A stretch of DNA of 64,000 bases from Heterotrichella gracilis (Eukaryota; Sar; Xanthophyceae; Tribonematales; Xanthonemataceae), in contig JAULBX010008329.1 of NCBI GenBank assembly GCA_032358255.1, positions 1 through 64,000 on the forward strand, given 5' to 3'. The notes beneath the pieces were generated by a model that saw nothing but the letters and a program-made list of their open reading frames with translations, did no database searches and was not told where the DNA came from. Below, piece by piece: positions 34,555-45,946 of the stretch. The translations under genes were made by a program, and so were the position numbers. Position 1 is the first letter of the stretch; every line of letters starts with the position of its first letter.

Positions 34555-37500
34555 ATGGCGAGCAGGCACCACTCAGCGGTGCTGCTGCTACTCTTCCTAT
34601 CCCTTCACAGTGCCACAAGCACGCGCCACATTCCAGGCCTCACAGTGGTCGACATCCCAAACACAGTCGCAGACCCGCCATTCTCACAAGACACCCCCAT
34701 CAAAGTCACCGAGTCCGCCCCAGTGGAGGGATCCTACGACCCAGCTGTCTTGGCGAAGCTGAACGAGATGCTGGGCGCCCCCTCCTCGCCCGCTCCTGTG
34801 GTCGCCGATTTCACCACGCAAAGCACCCACAGCACGCCAGTCTATGGATTGGTTCCCCAGTCACCAGCCAGCTCATCAACGGAAGCCGAGTCACCTTCAC
34901 CGCCACCCCCACCCTCGAAGCCATCCCTTTTTGACGCACCCTTGGTTTTCCCCTCGCCCTCCCCGTCACCCTCCGACCCCACACCCTCGCCTGTACCTCA
35001 GGAAACCCCTACCCAGTCCGCATCACCCCCACCCCCACCGCCACCACCGCCGCCTCCACCACCCCCTCCACCACCAGCAGATGAACCCTCGCCATCACCT
35101 TCCCCAGTGCCCGTGCCGGAACCATCCCCGTCCCCCGTACCTGCACCAAAACCATCCCCGTCCCCCGTACCTGCGCCAAAACCATCCCCATCACCTTCGC
35201 CCGTACCCGAACCCTCGCCTTCCCCGTCCCCCGTACCTGCACCGGAACCGTCCCCCTCGCCCTCCCCCGTACCCGCATCAAAACCCTCCCCCTCGCCCTC
35301 CCCCGTACCCGCACCAAAACCCTCCCCCTCGCCGAAACCAAAGCCCACCCCCGCGCCCGTGGCAGTACCAGCACCGGCACCCACCGCTGTATCGCCACCA
35401 CCGCCAGCCCCCTCTCCTATCCCAGCACCAACAGCGCAGGTAAGCACACACAGCCCCCACAATACCACACCCATATACACACCTATCTGGCCACCCTCCT
35501 TGCAGCATTGTACCAACAGCGCCAATGTTTGATGGGCAGCACCACTCCTTGCGGCCTCTATGCTAAGGAATGCCTCGCCTGGCGACAAAGCTAGATTGCA
35601 CCTGATCATTTTGTTCCTTGCCAGCGGCTGATAACGGCTGGATAGGGTACAGGTACAGAAGGACATGTGCACGGTGTAACACGGCCCACCCTCGCCACCG
35701 GCAGCGCCAATGAAGCGCTTACCCTTTTCATGAGCCCCAGACCTCAACCTAGTTGGCAGAACATCTTTCACCAAACTGCAGCCCCCCACCCCTCCCGTTG
35801 CCTCACCACCATCCGCCCCCCCCTGATCCCCACATACCAACCCTGTTTCCCCCCCTCCGCAGCCCGTGGCAGCCCCAGCGCCAGCGCCAGCCCAGCCCGT
35901 GGAGCTCCCCCCTGCAGCAGCACCAGGCCCCGCCTATGCAAACAGCACAGTGGCCAGGTTCACAGTGACAGTCATGCTGCCAAGTGCGCAACACCACACC
36001 CTGAAACCCTTGCCTAGGTCTGCGCGTTGAGCAATACCCTACACCCAAAACAACATGGACTGGTTAGTTGCAGCAATCTGTGCAGTATCATACATTCTTT
36101 CAGCATGTGTAGGTTTGAGCATTGTTGAGTGGTCGACACACTGAACTGGGGTCCTGTACTTCCTTCAACTCCACCATCCTCTACCGCACACCTCGGCATG
36201 TACAACACCCTGACCCTCAAACCCTTCCCCCGCAGAGGACGTTGTGCAGACCCAGACCGCCATCATCACCAAAGAGCAGGACCTGGCACGCGAAGTGGCC
36301 TCCACACTCTCCTACCCCGCCGGCACCGTCACCTACACGCACTCAGTCTTTGGCGCCCTAGCAACCCTAGCCCTGGTGGGCCTCAAGGGGGGTGCTGTGA
36401 ATGTGAGCGACAGCAGTGAGCTGGTGGCGGCTGTGAAGGCTGCGGTGGTGGCTAATGACGGGGGCGTGACGGTGGAGGAGGTGGTGGTAATAGGCATGCG
36501 GGAGAGCAACATCACCAACAAGGTAAGGGTCGAGGGTTTAGGGTTTCGGTGGGCTAGGGCTGGATGCGGCATAAGGGTTAGAGTACAAAAATGGAAGTAG
36601 TTCAATGTGGAATCTGCATTGTGCCATAGTGTTGAATGTGAAATTGACATGAAGCATCGACTATGATAAGGGTATGGCAACATCTATCCCGGCACTAACC
36701 ACGGCCCACACCTACCCCCACACCTGCCCCCCAACACACCACCCCTCACCTTCCATCCTCCCCACACCCACAGGGCACCCTCGAACCCGCACTGGAGCTC
36801 GACGTGCTCATCCAGCCATTCATCGGCACAGGCGCCTACCTGGCAGCATACACATCGGCACAGAGCCTGGCCAAGGCAGCGGCAAGTGGTGTGCTGACAC
36901 AGAAGCTGCACGCCGCCGTCAAAGACCCTAAGCTAGGGCTTGGGCTGGTGCTGGAGGGGCAGGTGGCGGGTGCTGAGGTGGTGATGGTGGACTCGCCGCA
37001 TGTGGTCACATTGGCATCGGTGAGTGGCGGGGGATGGGGACCTGGGTGGAATGGTGAAGGGCTGATGCAAGGCGTAGGGTTTGTGGGATGCAGCAAAATT
37101 GGTGATGATTGGGCTTTTGGTGTCTAGGCAAGATGTTTCATTCTTAGCGGCATATCACATAAGAAATTCCAAACCAATTTATTGTAAATCCATTGTATAT
37201 TTCAACATCCCACACCAGGCATCATCATGACCAGCCCCATTGCCCTGCCTCTGAATCCCCCTTGCTTTCCCCCCACCATCCAGATCCTCATCGACAGCCC
37301 AGTCACCGACCCCGCCGACCTCAAGACCTTCACCCGCCAGGTGTCACAGGCCATCCTGGACGGGCGCATCAGCCAGGCAGCCGCCAACAGCCTCGCCACA
37401 CCCCCACAGTACATCACAGTGGCAGGGCCCACCCTCGTTACCGCCCTGGGCACACCAGCCCCAGCACCATCCACAGCCACCACCATTGAGGCGGTGGGCA

Positions 37501-37820
37501 CCCCCACCATGGCCCCCACCCCCGCGCCCACCACCCCCACACCGGAAACCACGCCACCCACCACCACAGCCAGCCCACCAGATGCCGCCACGTCAGCGAC
37601 CACCGCCAGCCCGCCACCTGGCAGCAGCTCCCCCAGCTCCTCCAGTGCCAGCACCCAACCAGAGGTCAGCAACCAGTCTAGCTTCCCAGTGGCTGCTGTG
37701 GTGGCGCCGCTGGTTGCGGTGGCGGCATGCGTGGCGGCGGGTGCGGCGGTGTACGCCACCAAGAAGAGGCGACAGCAGCAGCAGCAGTACTCAACGCTCC
37801 CCTTGAAGTCAGTATCGTGA
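34555..37820 (+). CDS. Ser-Pro-rich hydroxyproline-type glycoprotein, single-pass membrane protein
   Basis: Five exons: 34555-35439, 35863-35983, 36236-36522, 36774-37019, 37284-37820; phases agree, 691 aa. The start MASRHHSAVLLLLFLSLHS is a clean signal peptide; an in-frame ATG at 34465 would add 30 polar residues before it and is less likely. Residues 125-290 are a Pro/Ser stalk with a run of about 17 prolines and tandem PSPSPVPAP-type units, expected to be hydroxylated and arabinosylated in algae. Three similar folded segments follow, each of strand, helix and strand type (starting near FTVTVML, LELDVLI and ILIDSP), then a Thr/Ser/Pro-rich stretch, one membrane helix (PVAAVVAPLVAVAACVAAG, about 650-670) and a basic tail (KKRRQQQQQ). 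This is a type I topology: rod and folded domains outside, short tail inside. It probably links wall or matrix to plasma membrane. The exact family is not recognised. Confidence 0.85.
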
Positions 37821-39379
37821 GGGGAGCCTCATGTTGCTCCAGAGTCCCCATGGCGGCACTGCAACAGTGTTCCATAGCGGGGTGGAGTAATCATATTAGG
37901 CCCCATTGAACAACATGCAGCATGTAGTGGTGCCCACAGTAGTTGAGTCACCACATGTCCCACCCATTTTTGGTTGGCAGCTTTGCATTTGATTTCTTTT
38001 GTCGATTTATCGCTTTTGAACGCGCTTGGATCCAATCTCAGAGCGACGTCCTTGTAGACTTTCAGTTTTCGCAGTGTGTGAGCTCTAGACTTTATTGTAT
38101 TCACCTTTTTTTTTTTTGCATGGTATCCAAACAGTGCTGCATACAACAATGCCATTTTTGGTTCTGAGATGTATGTATTTCAAGTCACTATCAGCACAGC
38201 CTTTTAAGAGAGGTTCAGCTGGTACATGTTGCCCGTTCAGTCAACGCAGGAGGTCAGGTATTGGCATTCGTTAACATAATAGGGGGGGGGTGTGGAGTCC
38301 TTTTTAGCAGACACCATCTAGCTAGCCATGGTTAGCCACATGATGATGGAATTGCCCGTCACAATGGGTGTGCAGTGCAATGTGGTCTTGATATTACACA
38401 CTACCTGACAAGTAGACTCCTGAGTGGTGCACGTGAGACTAGTACCTACAAAGTAGAGTGTTCAGGCTTTGAGACTAGGCTTGCAACCTGAACAGGCCCA
38501 CAATTGGAGTCGTGTTGACTGAGTTGGTGTCAAGTTGGCCAAGTAAAGCCCCTGCAGCAGGAGGATGGCTTTCACATACAGCAGGCGCAGGGTTTCTGCT
38601 GATACAGCAGGGAACTTCTTGCTTGTTTGCCCTTCCCCATTATAATTTGCGTACCACTGTGGCGGTTCGTAGATACAAGCAAAGATATATAAGTTGTAAC
38701 AAGAGGTCATAACGACCTTCGGCCCCCGCAGGTATTGTGTTACAGATACTTGGAAGTTGGAAGGTGAGTGTGTAGGCAGTCCAATACACTTTTCACCTGT
38801 ATGATCAGCTATGATATTTCAATTGCAAGTCAGCTGACCTGAGCCTATCTAGGCTAGCATAGCTCCTAACACTTGTGCTAAGAACAAAATGGAAAACTTT
38901 AGCTCGTGTCTTGCACTGTGAATACAAGTTCAATAGTAAATTCAAAGTCAGGCTGATAGTACACTGTTCCTGCTCCTAAGCGTGTTGCATCGTGCACAGG
39001 CTCTATTGCATACACCTAAGAATAGCCTTGCAATGCCATACTAACGTTGGTCAACTTCTATTTCTGATGGAGAGCAACCATCTTGTGGTGAAGGTGCTCA
39101 CAGCTACAACCTATCCTCAGCTCATGTCTTGCACTTTAAAAACTAGTTCATTGCAAAGTCAAAGTCAGACTGATAGTGCACTGTTCCTGCTGCTAAGCGT
39201 GTTGTATCCTGCACAGGCTCTATTGCATACACCTGGGAAAGAATAGCCTTGCCTCATATTGCTGTTGGTTAACTTCTATTTCTAATACACGGCAATACCA
39301 GGTGATGAAGCTGCTCACTGCTGCACTTGCCCTGCACTGTCCGCATGCCTGCAGTGCCTTGCCTCCAGTACTTCTCTGC
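37821..39379. other. Glycoprotein 3' region and intergenic DNA
   Basis: No exon is supported. The stretch holds a T11 run near 38108, a G9 run near 38282, a TGTAA at about 38696 and the tandem duplication described at 38935-39300. Confidence 0.4.
38935..39300. repeat. Tandem duplication of about 200 bp
   Basis: Two adjacent copies begin near 38938 and 39147. Both contain aaagtcag-ctgatagt, cactgttcctgct-ctaagc, cacaggctctattgcataca and cttctatttct. They differ at roughly one base in ten. No coding content is visible. Confidence 0.75.
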
Positions 39380-40045
39380 CTACTCAGGTGCAGACGCGGA
39401 CCGAACAGGCTGCTGGCCGTGCTGGCGCTGCTGCTGCTTGCCAATCGCAATGTATTTGTGCCCAAGGAGGACAACCTTGGTGTCGAAGGGCGCATTGGCG
39501 GCGATGCTGGGGTGCTGCGCTATCTTCTTTTGGAGTCTGCTGACCTCCTTGGCAAATGCGTCCCAGTTGCCGCAGTGTGCAACTTTGTTTCGAGTGCTTC
39601 TTGACAGGTTGGCATAGTAGGCAAAGCTTGCCAAGTTGGCTGCAAACTTTGGTGTGGTGCTGGCTTCTGTGGCCTCCAACTCCAGCATGGGGGCGCGCAG
39701 GAGCTGCATGGTGTCTGTGTTGTTGTAATGTTGTGCGACTCCGTAGTTGACCAGGGTTCCAGATGCTCTGCTCATCAGCTCCGCAGAACAGATATGCACG
39801 TCTTTCTCCCCGTCAGCCGCCAGTTCTTGTTCAACGTCCTGTAACTTCCTGTGTAGAGCTGGTATTTGTGCAACCTTGGTGCGAAGGGCTGGTTTGGTGT
39901 CAACTTCCTTTTTCAGGGTTGTCACCACCCCATGCAGCTCATTGAACCTCTCGTTCCAACGCATGTAGCAGACAGCATGTAACCACCACTGAGTATAGTG
40001 GTCACAGCAGGAGTGCATCAGGTATGTACAACCTGAGGCAGACAA
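39380..40045 (-). CDS. Unrecognised coiled-coil protein with an RNKVAH (HEPN-like) motif
   Basis: A single open frame of 221 codons. An internal ATG at about 39965 (MRWNERFNELHGVV) gives a better start, since the first residues look like upstream sequence. Residues 35-80 are a heptad-rich helix (LKKEVDTKPALRTKV...LHRKLQDVEQEL). The second half is mostly helical and contains ANLSRSTRNKVAHCGNWDAF. R-N-x3-H fits the Rx4-6H catalytic motif of HEPN nucleases, and the surrounding helices are compatible, but this is inference from one motif. It ends in a Gln/Arg-rich tail. It is transcribed away from the PDDEXK-kinase gene that follows. Without a homolog search I cannot say whether it is a complete gene, an exon of a larger one, or part of a mobile element. 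Confidence 0.4.
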   Translation of the reverse strand: MSASGCTYLMHSCCDHYTQWWLHAVCYMRWNERFNELHGVVTTLKKEVDTKPALRTKVAQIPALHRKLQDVEQELAADGEKDVHICSAELMSRASGTLVNYGVAQHYNNTDTMQLLRAPMLELEATEASTTPKFAANLASFAYYANLSRSTRNKVAHCGNWDAFAKEVSRLQKKIAQHPSIAANAPFDTKVVLLGHKYIAIGKQQQRQHGQQPVRSASAPE

Positions 40046-40124
40046 GTTCGAAAGTGCACTGTCCCATCAATGCATGCATATGGGAATTACGAGCAAACGT
40101 GCTTTAGTCCACAGAGTACCGCAC

Positions 40125-40170
40125 GGTATACAAGAGTGACAGTGGAAAAACGCTGTCACTCGTGTATACC
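40125..40170. repeat. Inverted repeat, 18-bp arms, 10-base loop
   Basis: The left arm ggtatacaagagtgacag and right arm ctgtcactcgtgtatacc pair at 17 of 18 positions around tggaaaaacg. It lies 80 bases upstream of the minus-strand RNKVAH ORF. It could be the palindromic core of a small transposon, a structured RNA or a regulatory palindrome. No poly-T follows. Confidence 0.8.
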
Positions 40171-41343
40171 GAAAGTGACAGTGAATTTTATCGGTCCACT
40201 AGTAGTGGGTCTAGAACCATGCCGTACCTCTCCTGATCATCTGCTGCTGGTCGGGCTGCCGCAGTACTGTAACTCATGGCTGTGGTGACCAGTTCTGTTT
40301 ACGAAGCTGTAGCAGAGGTCAAGAAGAACGCTCATTTACCAGTACCAGTATCCCGACGGTTGCTTCCCTGGCAGATAACTTGGGTCGACCTCCCCGTTAT
40401 CTTTAACGTCTAACGTCTGACAGCAAGTTTACGCATGCATGCAAGTTGGCTACCCATATGGGCTGCCCACAGACTATGCGAATACCCACTGGGTCTCAAG
40501 CATGAGCACCTGATATACGTCGTGAGGCAGCCATCTGTTGAAACATGCTCTCACGGACAACACTGCCACATTGCCCAGCGCTTGCCGTGCTCAATAATTC
40601 AGAGTGTATTCGGTCCTCACAAGCCCAATAATGAAAAGAAATAATTGGGCAACTTTCCAAGTGCAGGACACAGGACGGCACAGTTTATTGAAGACGCTTC
40701 TATCGTGAGCCAGCTTTGTGTTCCACTAAGCCTCTCTGCTACCGTGGACCTTTTGGCCCGAGAAGTCCTGGAACAGAGTTCGCTGGCTTAGTCGGGTTCT
40801 GCTGGGCGCTGCCTGGGCGGTCAGGTTTCAAGTATACAGCAGCACAACACAAACGGGCACTTGGTCAGTGGCTAGAAACATGCTGCGACACGCAGCTCAA
40901 CGAGTCCTGCAGCTTGCAAGTGCAAGGTTGCCTGCGGCTCAACTGCCGAACACGCAGGTATTTCTGTGGGTCTCAGTCTGAGAACATATGAGGCCTAGGT
41001 GAGGGCGTGGGAGCAACTATGTTGAAGGCACTTTCAGCTGTTGCAGGTTGCTGCTGCAATACCTTGGGCGTCATTTTTAACCAACAGCCAAGCAGGTTCA
41101 ACCTGGTACGTTGCATACCACCGCTGTGCACAACCCATGTAACACATTACAACTTGTACCACAAGGTAGTTTTGTTACCAGGTTTTGTCCAACCAGGTAC
41201 GAAAAGGGAGGCGCCTGTTTGCAGGCATTGGATGTGTTGGGGTTGCATTCTGGGCCTGGCCAAGAAACGTCCTTGCCCTGTTGCACGGGTGTCTATCTGC
41301 GATAGTTCTGCCACATGCCTCTCATGTGCACCCATGCTACCAG
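40171..41343. other. Upstream of the PDDEXK-kinase gene, exons unresolved
   Basis: This stretch must hold the promoter and probably the first exon or exons of the gene whose first clear exon starts at 41344. Short open frames exist (for example from 41007 and 41185) but I could not choose a start with confidence. A gcatgcatgcaagt run lies near 40433. Confidence 0.4.
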
Positions 41344-44300
41344 GTTCAGAGGGGAATATCCTCGCAACCACCGGACGAGCTGGCGGGATACGTAGCCTAC
41401 CTCAGGTCTGAAGTTGAGGCAGCTACAGAGCAGATGAAGGCACTGGATCTTGACAGCCGGAAGGGGCAAAAGGCACAGCATACACTTGAGGTGCTCAGAG
41501 ATCATTTTTTTGCGGCACGAGATAGGCAACTGGCCACGGTTGCCAAACCCCCTGCAGGTATTGCTTGCATTGTAGTGCAAGGCATCATCTGCCAATGTGC
41601 TGGGGGGTGTGCGTGTGCGTGTGGTTGCTGCTTACTCAAGGCGTGCAAGGAGCTGGTGTGGCTTTGGTGTGGCTGTTATAAAGGCAGGCTGTAGATTATA
41701 GGCTCAGTGCTGGGAAAACCTAAATCAACCCAGCTCAACTCGTCGCAGACCCTGGCATTCCCGCTCAACACTTTATCAACCCTGCGACTTCAAGAATTAT
41801 AGCGCTGTGCTTGCTGGATAAGGCCACTAGCCTGCCATCAAAACTGCATCACTTTGCTCCCTGGTGTGCAGGTTGGGAACAGCAATTGATGGTGTTGAAT
41901 AAAAAGTTTTCAAGGATTCTGCGAACCCAGGTATTTGTACCAACGAAGCATTTGGGGTGCTGGCCTAGTCTGATTTGCCTCTTTACAGGGAGCGTTGTGC
42001 TCACACAATTCTCGTGTTGCAGGCAATGGTGGTAACTAAGGAGAAGGAGATTGGGCTGCTCTGCATCAATGAAGCCAAAGGTGCTGGGCAGGCAAACAAC
42101 ACAGGTTGGTTCCTGGACCGCTGCCCTCCTGTACCGTGGGATGTTGCGGACCTGCTGAAGCAGCCTGCACTCAAGCAGCTAGCAGTGACATGGGCGCAGC
42201 GACCTGAGAAAGGTGCGTGTGATTTGTGTGGAGTGCCTGTGACTGTGCTTGTTGACTTCAGTGTGTGATTCTTTGGGCTGTTGCTGCATCTTAATTTGTA
42301 CAGCAGAAGATGCAAACTGCCATCAAGTCTGGTGGTGACAGCCATGTAACCACAGTGACCTACTGTATCAGGGTGGAAAGAGGAGGAGCATGTTCAACCG
42401 TGCATATGCGACCTGGTCTCAGCAGTTGCAAGCTTCAATCGTCAGCAGTTGGGCTGCACATCTACGCCCAGCACAGCTGGTGGAACTTCTGGGCCAGTGT
42501 TGCTGGGCGAGGTGCCAAGTGGGCTGTTGTACGATACGCACGAGAGCGGGTTCATTGATCCCACTCAGAAGCCTGATGTGAGCATTGTGCGCAACAACGT
42601 GGTGGGTACCCTCCATGTTTTTTTGATGCGTTCTCATTACCCACACCATTTGGTTGCCAACCAAGTTGAGCTTGACTGTTGTGCTGTGAGGTTTGTTAGT
42701 TACATGCGGCCTGAAGAGCAACCGTATGCCGCGCTCCAGCCATTGTTGCGTGCCAAATTTGTCACGACCCATCGTATATTGCCACAAATATCAAAACACT
42801 AGTACAAAAGAAACCTACTCTGGGGTGTTTTATCTGACAGGTGTCATGGCCCAATGCGGTGAGCTTTTTAGAGTTCAAAGGCAAGATACAAGGAGCTCAA
42901 CGTCTGGATGCTATTGGACAGTTGCACCGTGGGTTTCAGGGTGTGCGGGCTAAGCAATACAGCCGCAGGGTCATGGTGGCGGGCGTGGCTGACATGGATA
43001 CAGTTGAGTTTTGGCTGTTTGACGCAGCCAATGCCTGCAGCTACACAAAGTCGCTGTCCTTGAGCCTCGAGCCTCACAGCCTAGGCCTGCAAGCGCTGGT
43101 GCGATGGGTGTGCGCAAGTGCACAGGAGCTGGGGTTTGTGCAACCGTCTGTGCCCGCGAATTTCAGTCATGGCGGCGTAAGGTGAGGTGTTGGGCTGTGG
43201 TCACACTCGTGCAGACTAGGGCTAACATCATCACTTGCAACAGCTATTTTGGGTCTGTGCCTTCCTGGGGAGTAGCTGCATCACACACTGCAGCCGGGTG
43301 TGCCGCACTGTGTTAACTCTACAGCCTACGACTGCCATAGCCACGTGCATGTTGCGAGGACCACTGGATTGAGGGGCGTGGTACATGCACATGGTGTGGA
43401 AAGCTTCATCGCACTGTGTGCTTAGCTGCCAGCAGACATTTTGCGGTGCGCATTTCCTCATTGGCTGTGCTTGTGCTGTGTGCCCTCATTGATCAGCTTC
43501 AATGTGCAGCTACTCGGAATTTGACCCTCTGACCCCAACATGTGATTGGAGGGAGGAGGGATGGGAAGCAGCAGGGGCAGTGCGAGGTCGCCAGGTGTAC
43601 TCGGCTCTGGCAACGGGGGGCCCAGCATCTGGCAGGCGCGTGGTGATCAAGGTGTCGCACACAGCCAACGATGAGGTGAGCCACAGTTGAATATTTTGGC
43701 TTGCGTGCCAGAAATGCCTCCTCCCTCCCTGACCTATACTAGCTCGGAGACGTTGGGCTCAACAGCGATATCTTTTGCTGCTTTCAGGAGGACTGTAATA
43801 TATTAACAGTGATGTTATATAATTCCTCCTGTTGCTTTGTGCTATTGGACTTAAAATCCAAACTGGGCAGTGACATCGACATGAGCCTAGTAACATCGAC
43901 ATGAGCCAAAGTCACCAGTTTTAAGGGTAAAGTCCAAGGAAATTCTAGGCGCTCGGGGCGCACCCTCTAGAAGCGCTGGGCGCCATGGGTGCGCGCAATA
44001 ATGCCATTTATTTTAAACCAATTTACATTACTACAGCCGCAATCGTTTCGACCACTTGATTAAAAACTCTAATGTTGGGGATTTAGTCCCAGGGCATAAA
44101 TATTTAGAAATTTTCGACCAGTGAGGCGGTTTTACCCCTTGCTCCCTATTTAACGTGAGAACGGGCTATTACCAACTCACCAGGTGCAAAAATATTATAG
44201 TATAATTACAGGAATTTGCAGGTATTTTGAGACAGTCATGAGGGAGCCAACCCGGGATCATTAGACTGTTGGAGGTGTTGTTGCAAGAATTCACCTCGCT

Positions 44301-45946
44301 TATTTAAACAACTATGAATTAGTGAGACCAAAAGGGCTCCACTTTTGCTACTAAATATGCTAAACAAGTTTCCTTGAATGTCAATATAGAGACTCTGGTG
44401 TTGTTCTCTAATGTCCCCATACAGAGGACAGTTGAAAAGGAAATGCATTTCATCTTCTACTTGCTGTTGTCCAATGCTGCAACAGTACCTGGCACATCTA
44501 TCTTGAAATGGAGTTGTTGGTATATAATATTAATTGATCGCAATCATTTTTGGAAACATGATTGTACGGAATTTCCACATTTTCATGTGGTTCAAGGGGC
44601 AAGACTTTGTGCAACTTTTGACACCATCCCACAAACAAATCCTGAAATGTCTTCACGCATTGGGGAAGAGGTCATCAAGAGGAGTCCAAACCGGTCTCAG
44701 AATGAAAAACAAACATCTTATTCAAGGGTGGGGTAGTGGGGGTGTCTCAGGGGTGCTTTCAAAAAGTTCAGTAGGAATTTAAAAGTTTCTTAAATTTTTC
44801 TGGGGCCACAAATATCAGCCCAGACTGGACTGTCACCTTTCTCCCAGAGTTTCCTTGCATTTGCCGACCATTTTTGGTGCTAGAAACAGACTGCGGGGAG
44901 GAAACTTGGTTAAATCAAATCAAATAAGATAAAACACATTACAAATATGATTTAATTAATCAAATACATTTAAATATATTATAATTATTCAAAAAGGGTC
45001 CAAAAAGGGCTTTCCAGCCTGGGTGGGTGGGTGTCTAGGTTGAAAGTTCAAATTTTGGGATGGTATTTTTTAAAACCTTTCCTCCTGCCCCCTGCGTGGC
45101 AAACATTAGTTGATGTAAATATTGCTTATATTGTATTTGGATGTGACTTAATTTATTTTTGCACCTTACCTCTGGAGGCCTGGTGGGCAGCAGCTGTATG
45201 TTTCATGTATTCAGCATCCTTGCCGGTGGTGTCCTATGCAGGCTCGCAGGATAAGGAAGCTATGGGACTTGCCCCATGTGGTCAACGTACTGGACTGGGG
45301 TGTGATGCCTGGCACCGACAACGCATTCCTTGTGCTGGAGCCACTGGCCAGCCCCATGGATATGGACAGGCATGGTGCCGCAGCCATCGCCCGGGCCTAC
45401 AGCGACTTGGCAAGGACATTGGCGGACATTGCGCGGCGGGGGGGGTTGCATGGTGACCTTTCCCCCGGGAATGTGCTGCTGCATGAGGGACAGCTGTGTC
45501 TGGTCGACTTCCATGCAGAAGCGGATGTCACTACCCCCTGTTATAGCGCCTATGCCATTGGGGATACGGGCGGCACCCTGCACGAGGAGGCCAACCTTGC
45601 CACCGAGGTCGAAGCTGCGCTGTACTGTTTAATAGAAACAGCCTCGAGAGGGCACCTGATGTGGCGCAACGCCTGGGGCTTCACAGCGCTGCAGGCCATG
45701 AAATTTCACACCATGGCAATGCCGCACAAGTTTGCTCAGCAACTGGCGCTGTGTGGTGAGCAGCTGCGGTCGCTGGTGGAGGAGCTCGCCCAGCTATTTT
45801 GGCGAGGCAAGGGCAGGCGGTATCGTGCTACCCTGCCGACAAAGAAGAGCTTGTTCAACCTGGCAGAAAGCTTTGCCCAGGTGTGCGAGAAGCATGCACT
45901 TTTGCTGGAGGAGGCAGCACGCCCGCCCGTCACCACTGGCTCGTAG
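41344..45946 (+). CDS. Crinkler/FunK1-type PD-(D/E)XK plus protein-kinase-like protein (5' end unresolved)
   Basis: Exons in phase: 41344-41557, 41872-41930, 42023-42212, 42372-42598, 42841-43181, 43510-43675, 45242-45946. The N-terminal part is helical with a coiled coil (LRSEVEAATEQMKALD). Exons 4-5 form a restriction-endonuclease-like fold: KPDVSIVRNN, then across the junction SFLEFKGKI, giving the D...ExK triad, followed by a helix with a Q (IGQLHRGFQ). A kinase-like domain follows: VVIKV carries the beta-3 lysine, HGDLSPGNVLL the catalytic loop with D and N, and LVDFHAEAD stands where DFG is expected, so Gly is replaced by His. This order, nuclease-like then kinase, is known from FunK1 of fungi and from Crinkler-type proteins of many eukaryotes. 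The kinase may be active, as D, N and K are kept. Substrate and role are unknown. The last intron is 1566 bases because of inserted DNA. Confidence 0.7.
44236..44520 (-). mobile_element. LINE (non-LTR retrotransposon) 3'-end fragment
   Basis: The minus strand reads QDRCARYCCSIGQQQ then EDEMHFLFNCPLYGDIREQ, the cysteine-histidine motif (C-x3-C ... H ... CP-Y--R) found at the C-terminal end of the reverse-transcriptase ORF of many LINEs. The frame ends at a stop near 44236. The rest of the ORF is absent, so this is a 5'-truncated copy, as usual for LINEs. It lies antisense in the last intron of the PDDEXK-kinase gene, inside AT-rich sequence unlike its surroundings (about 43800-45100). Confidence 0.65.

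Noticed and set aside
34998-35840. Minus-strand Gly-rich open frame of 280 codons
   Set aside because: It is the antisense shadow of the Ser-Pro-rich stalk of the glycoprotein.
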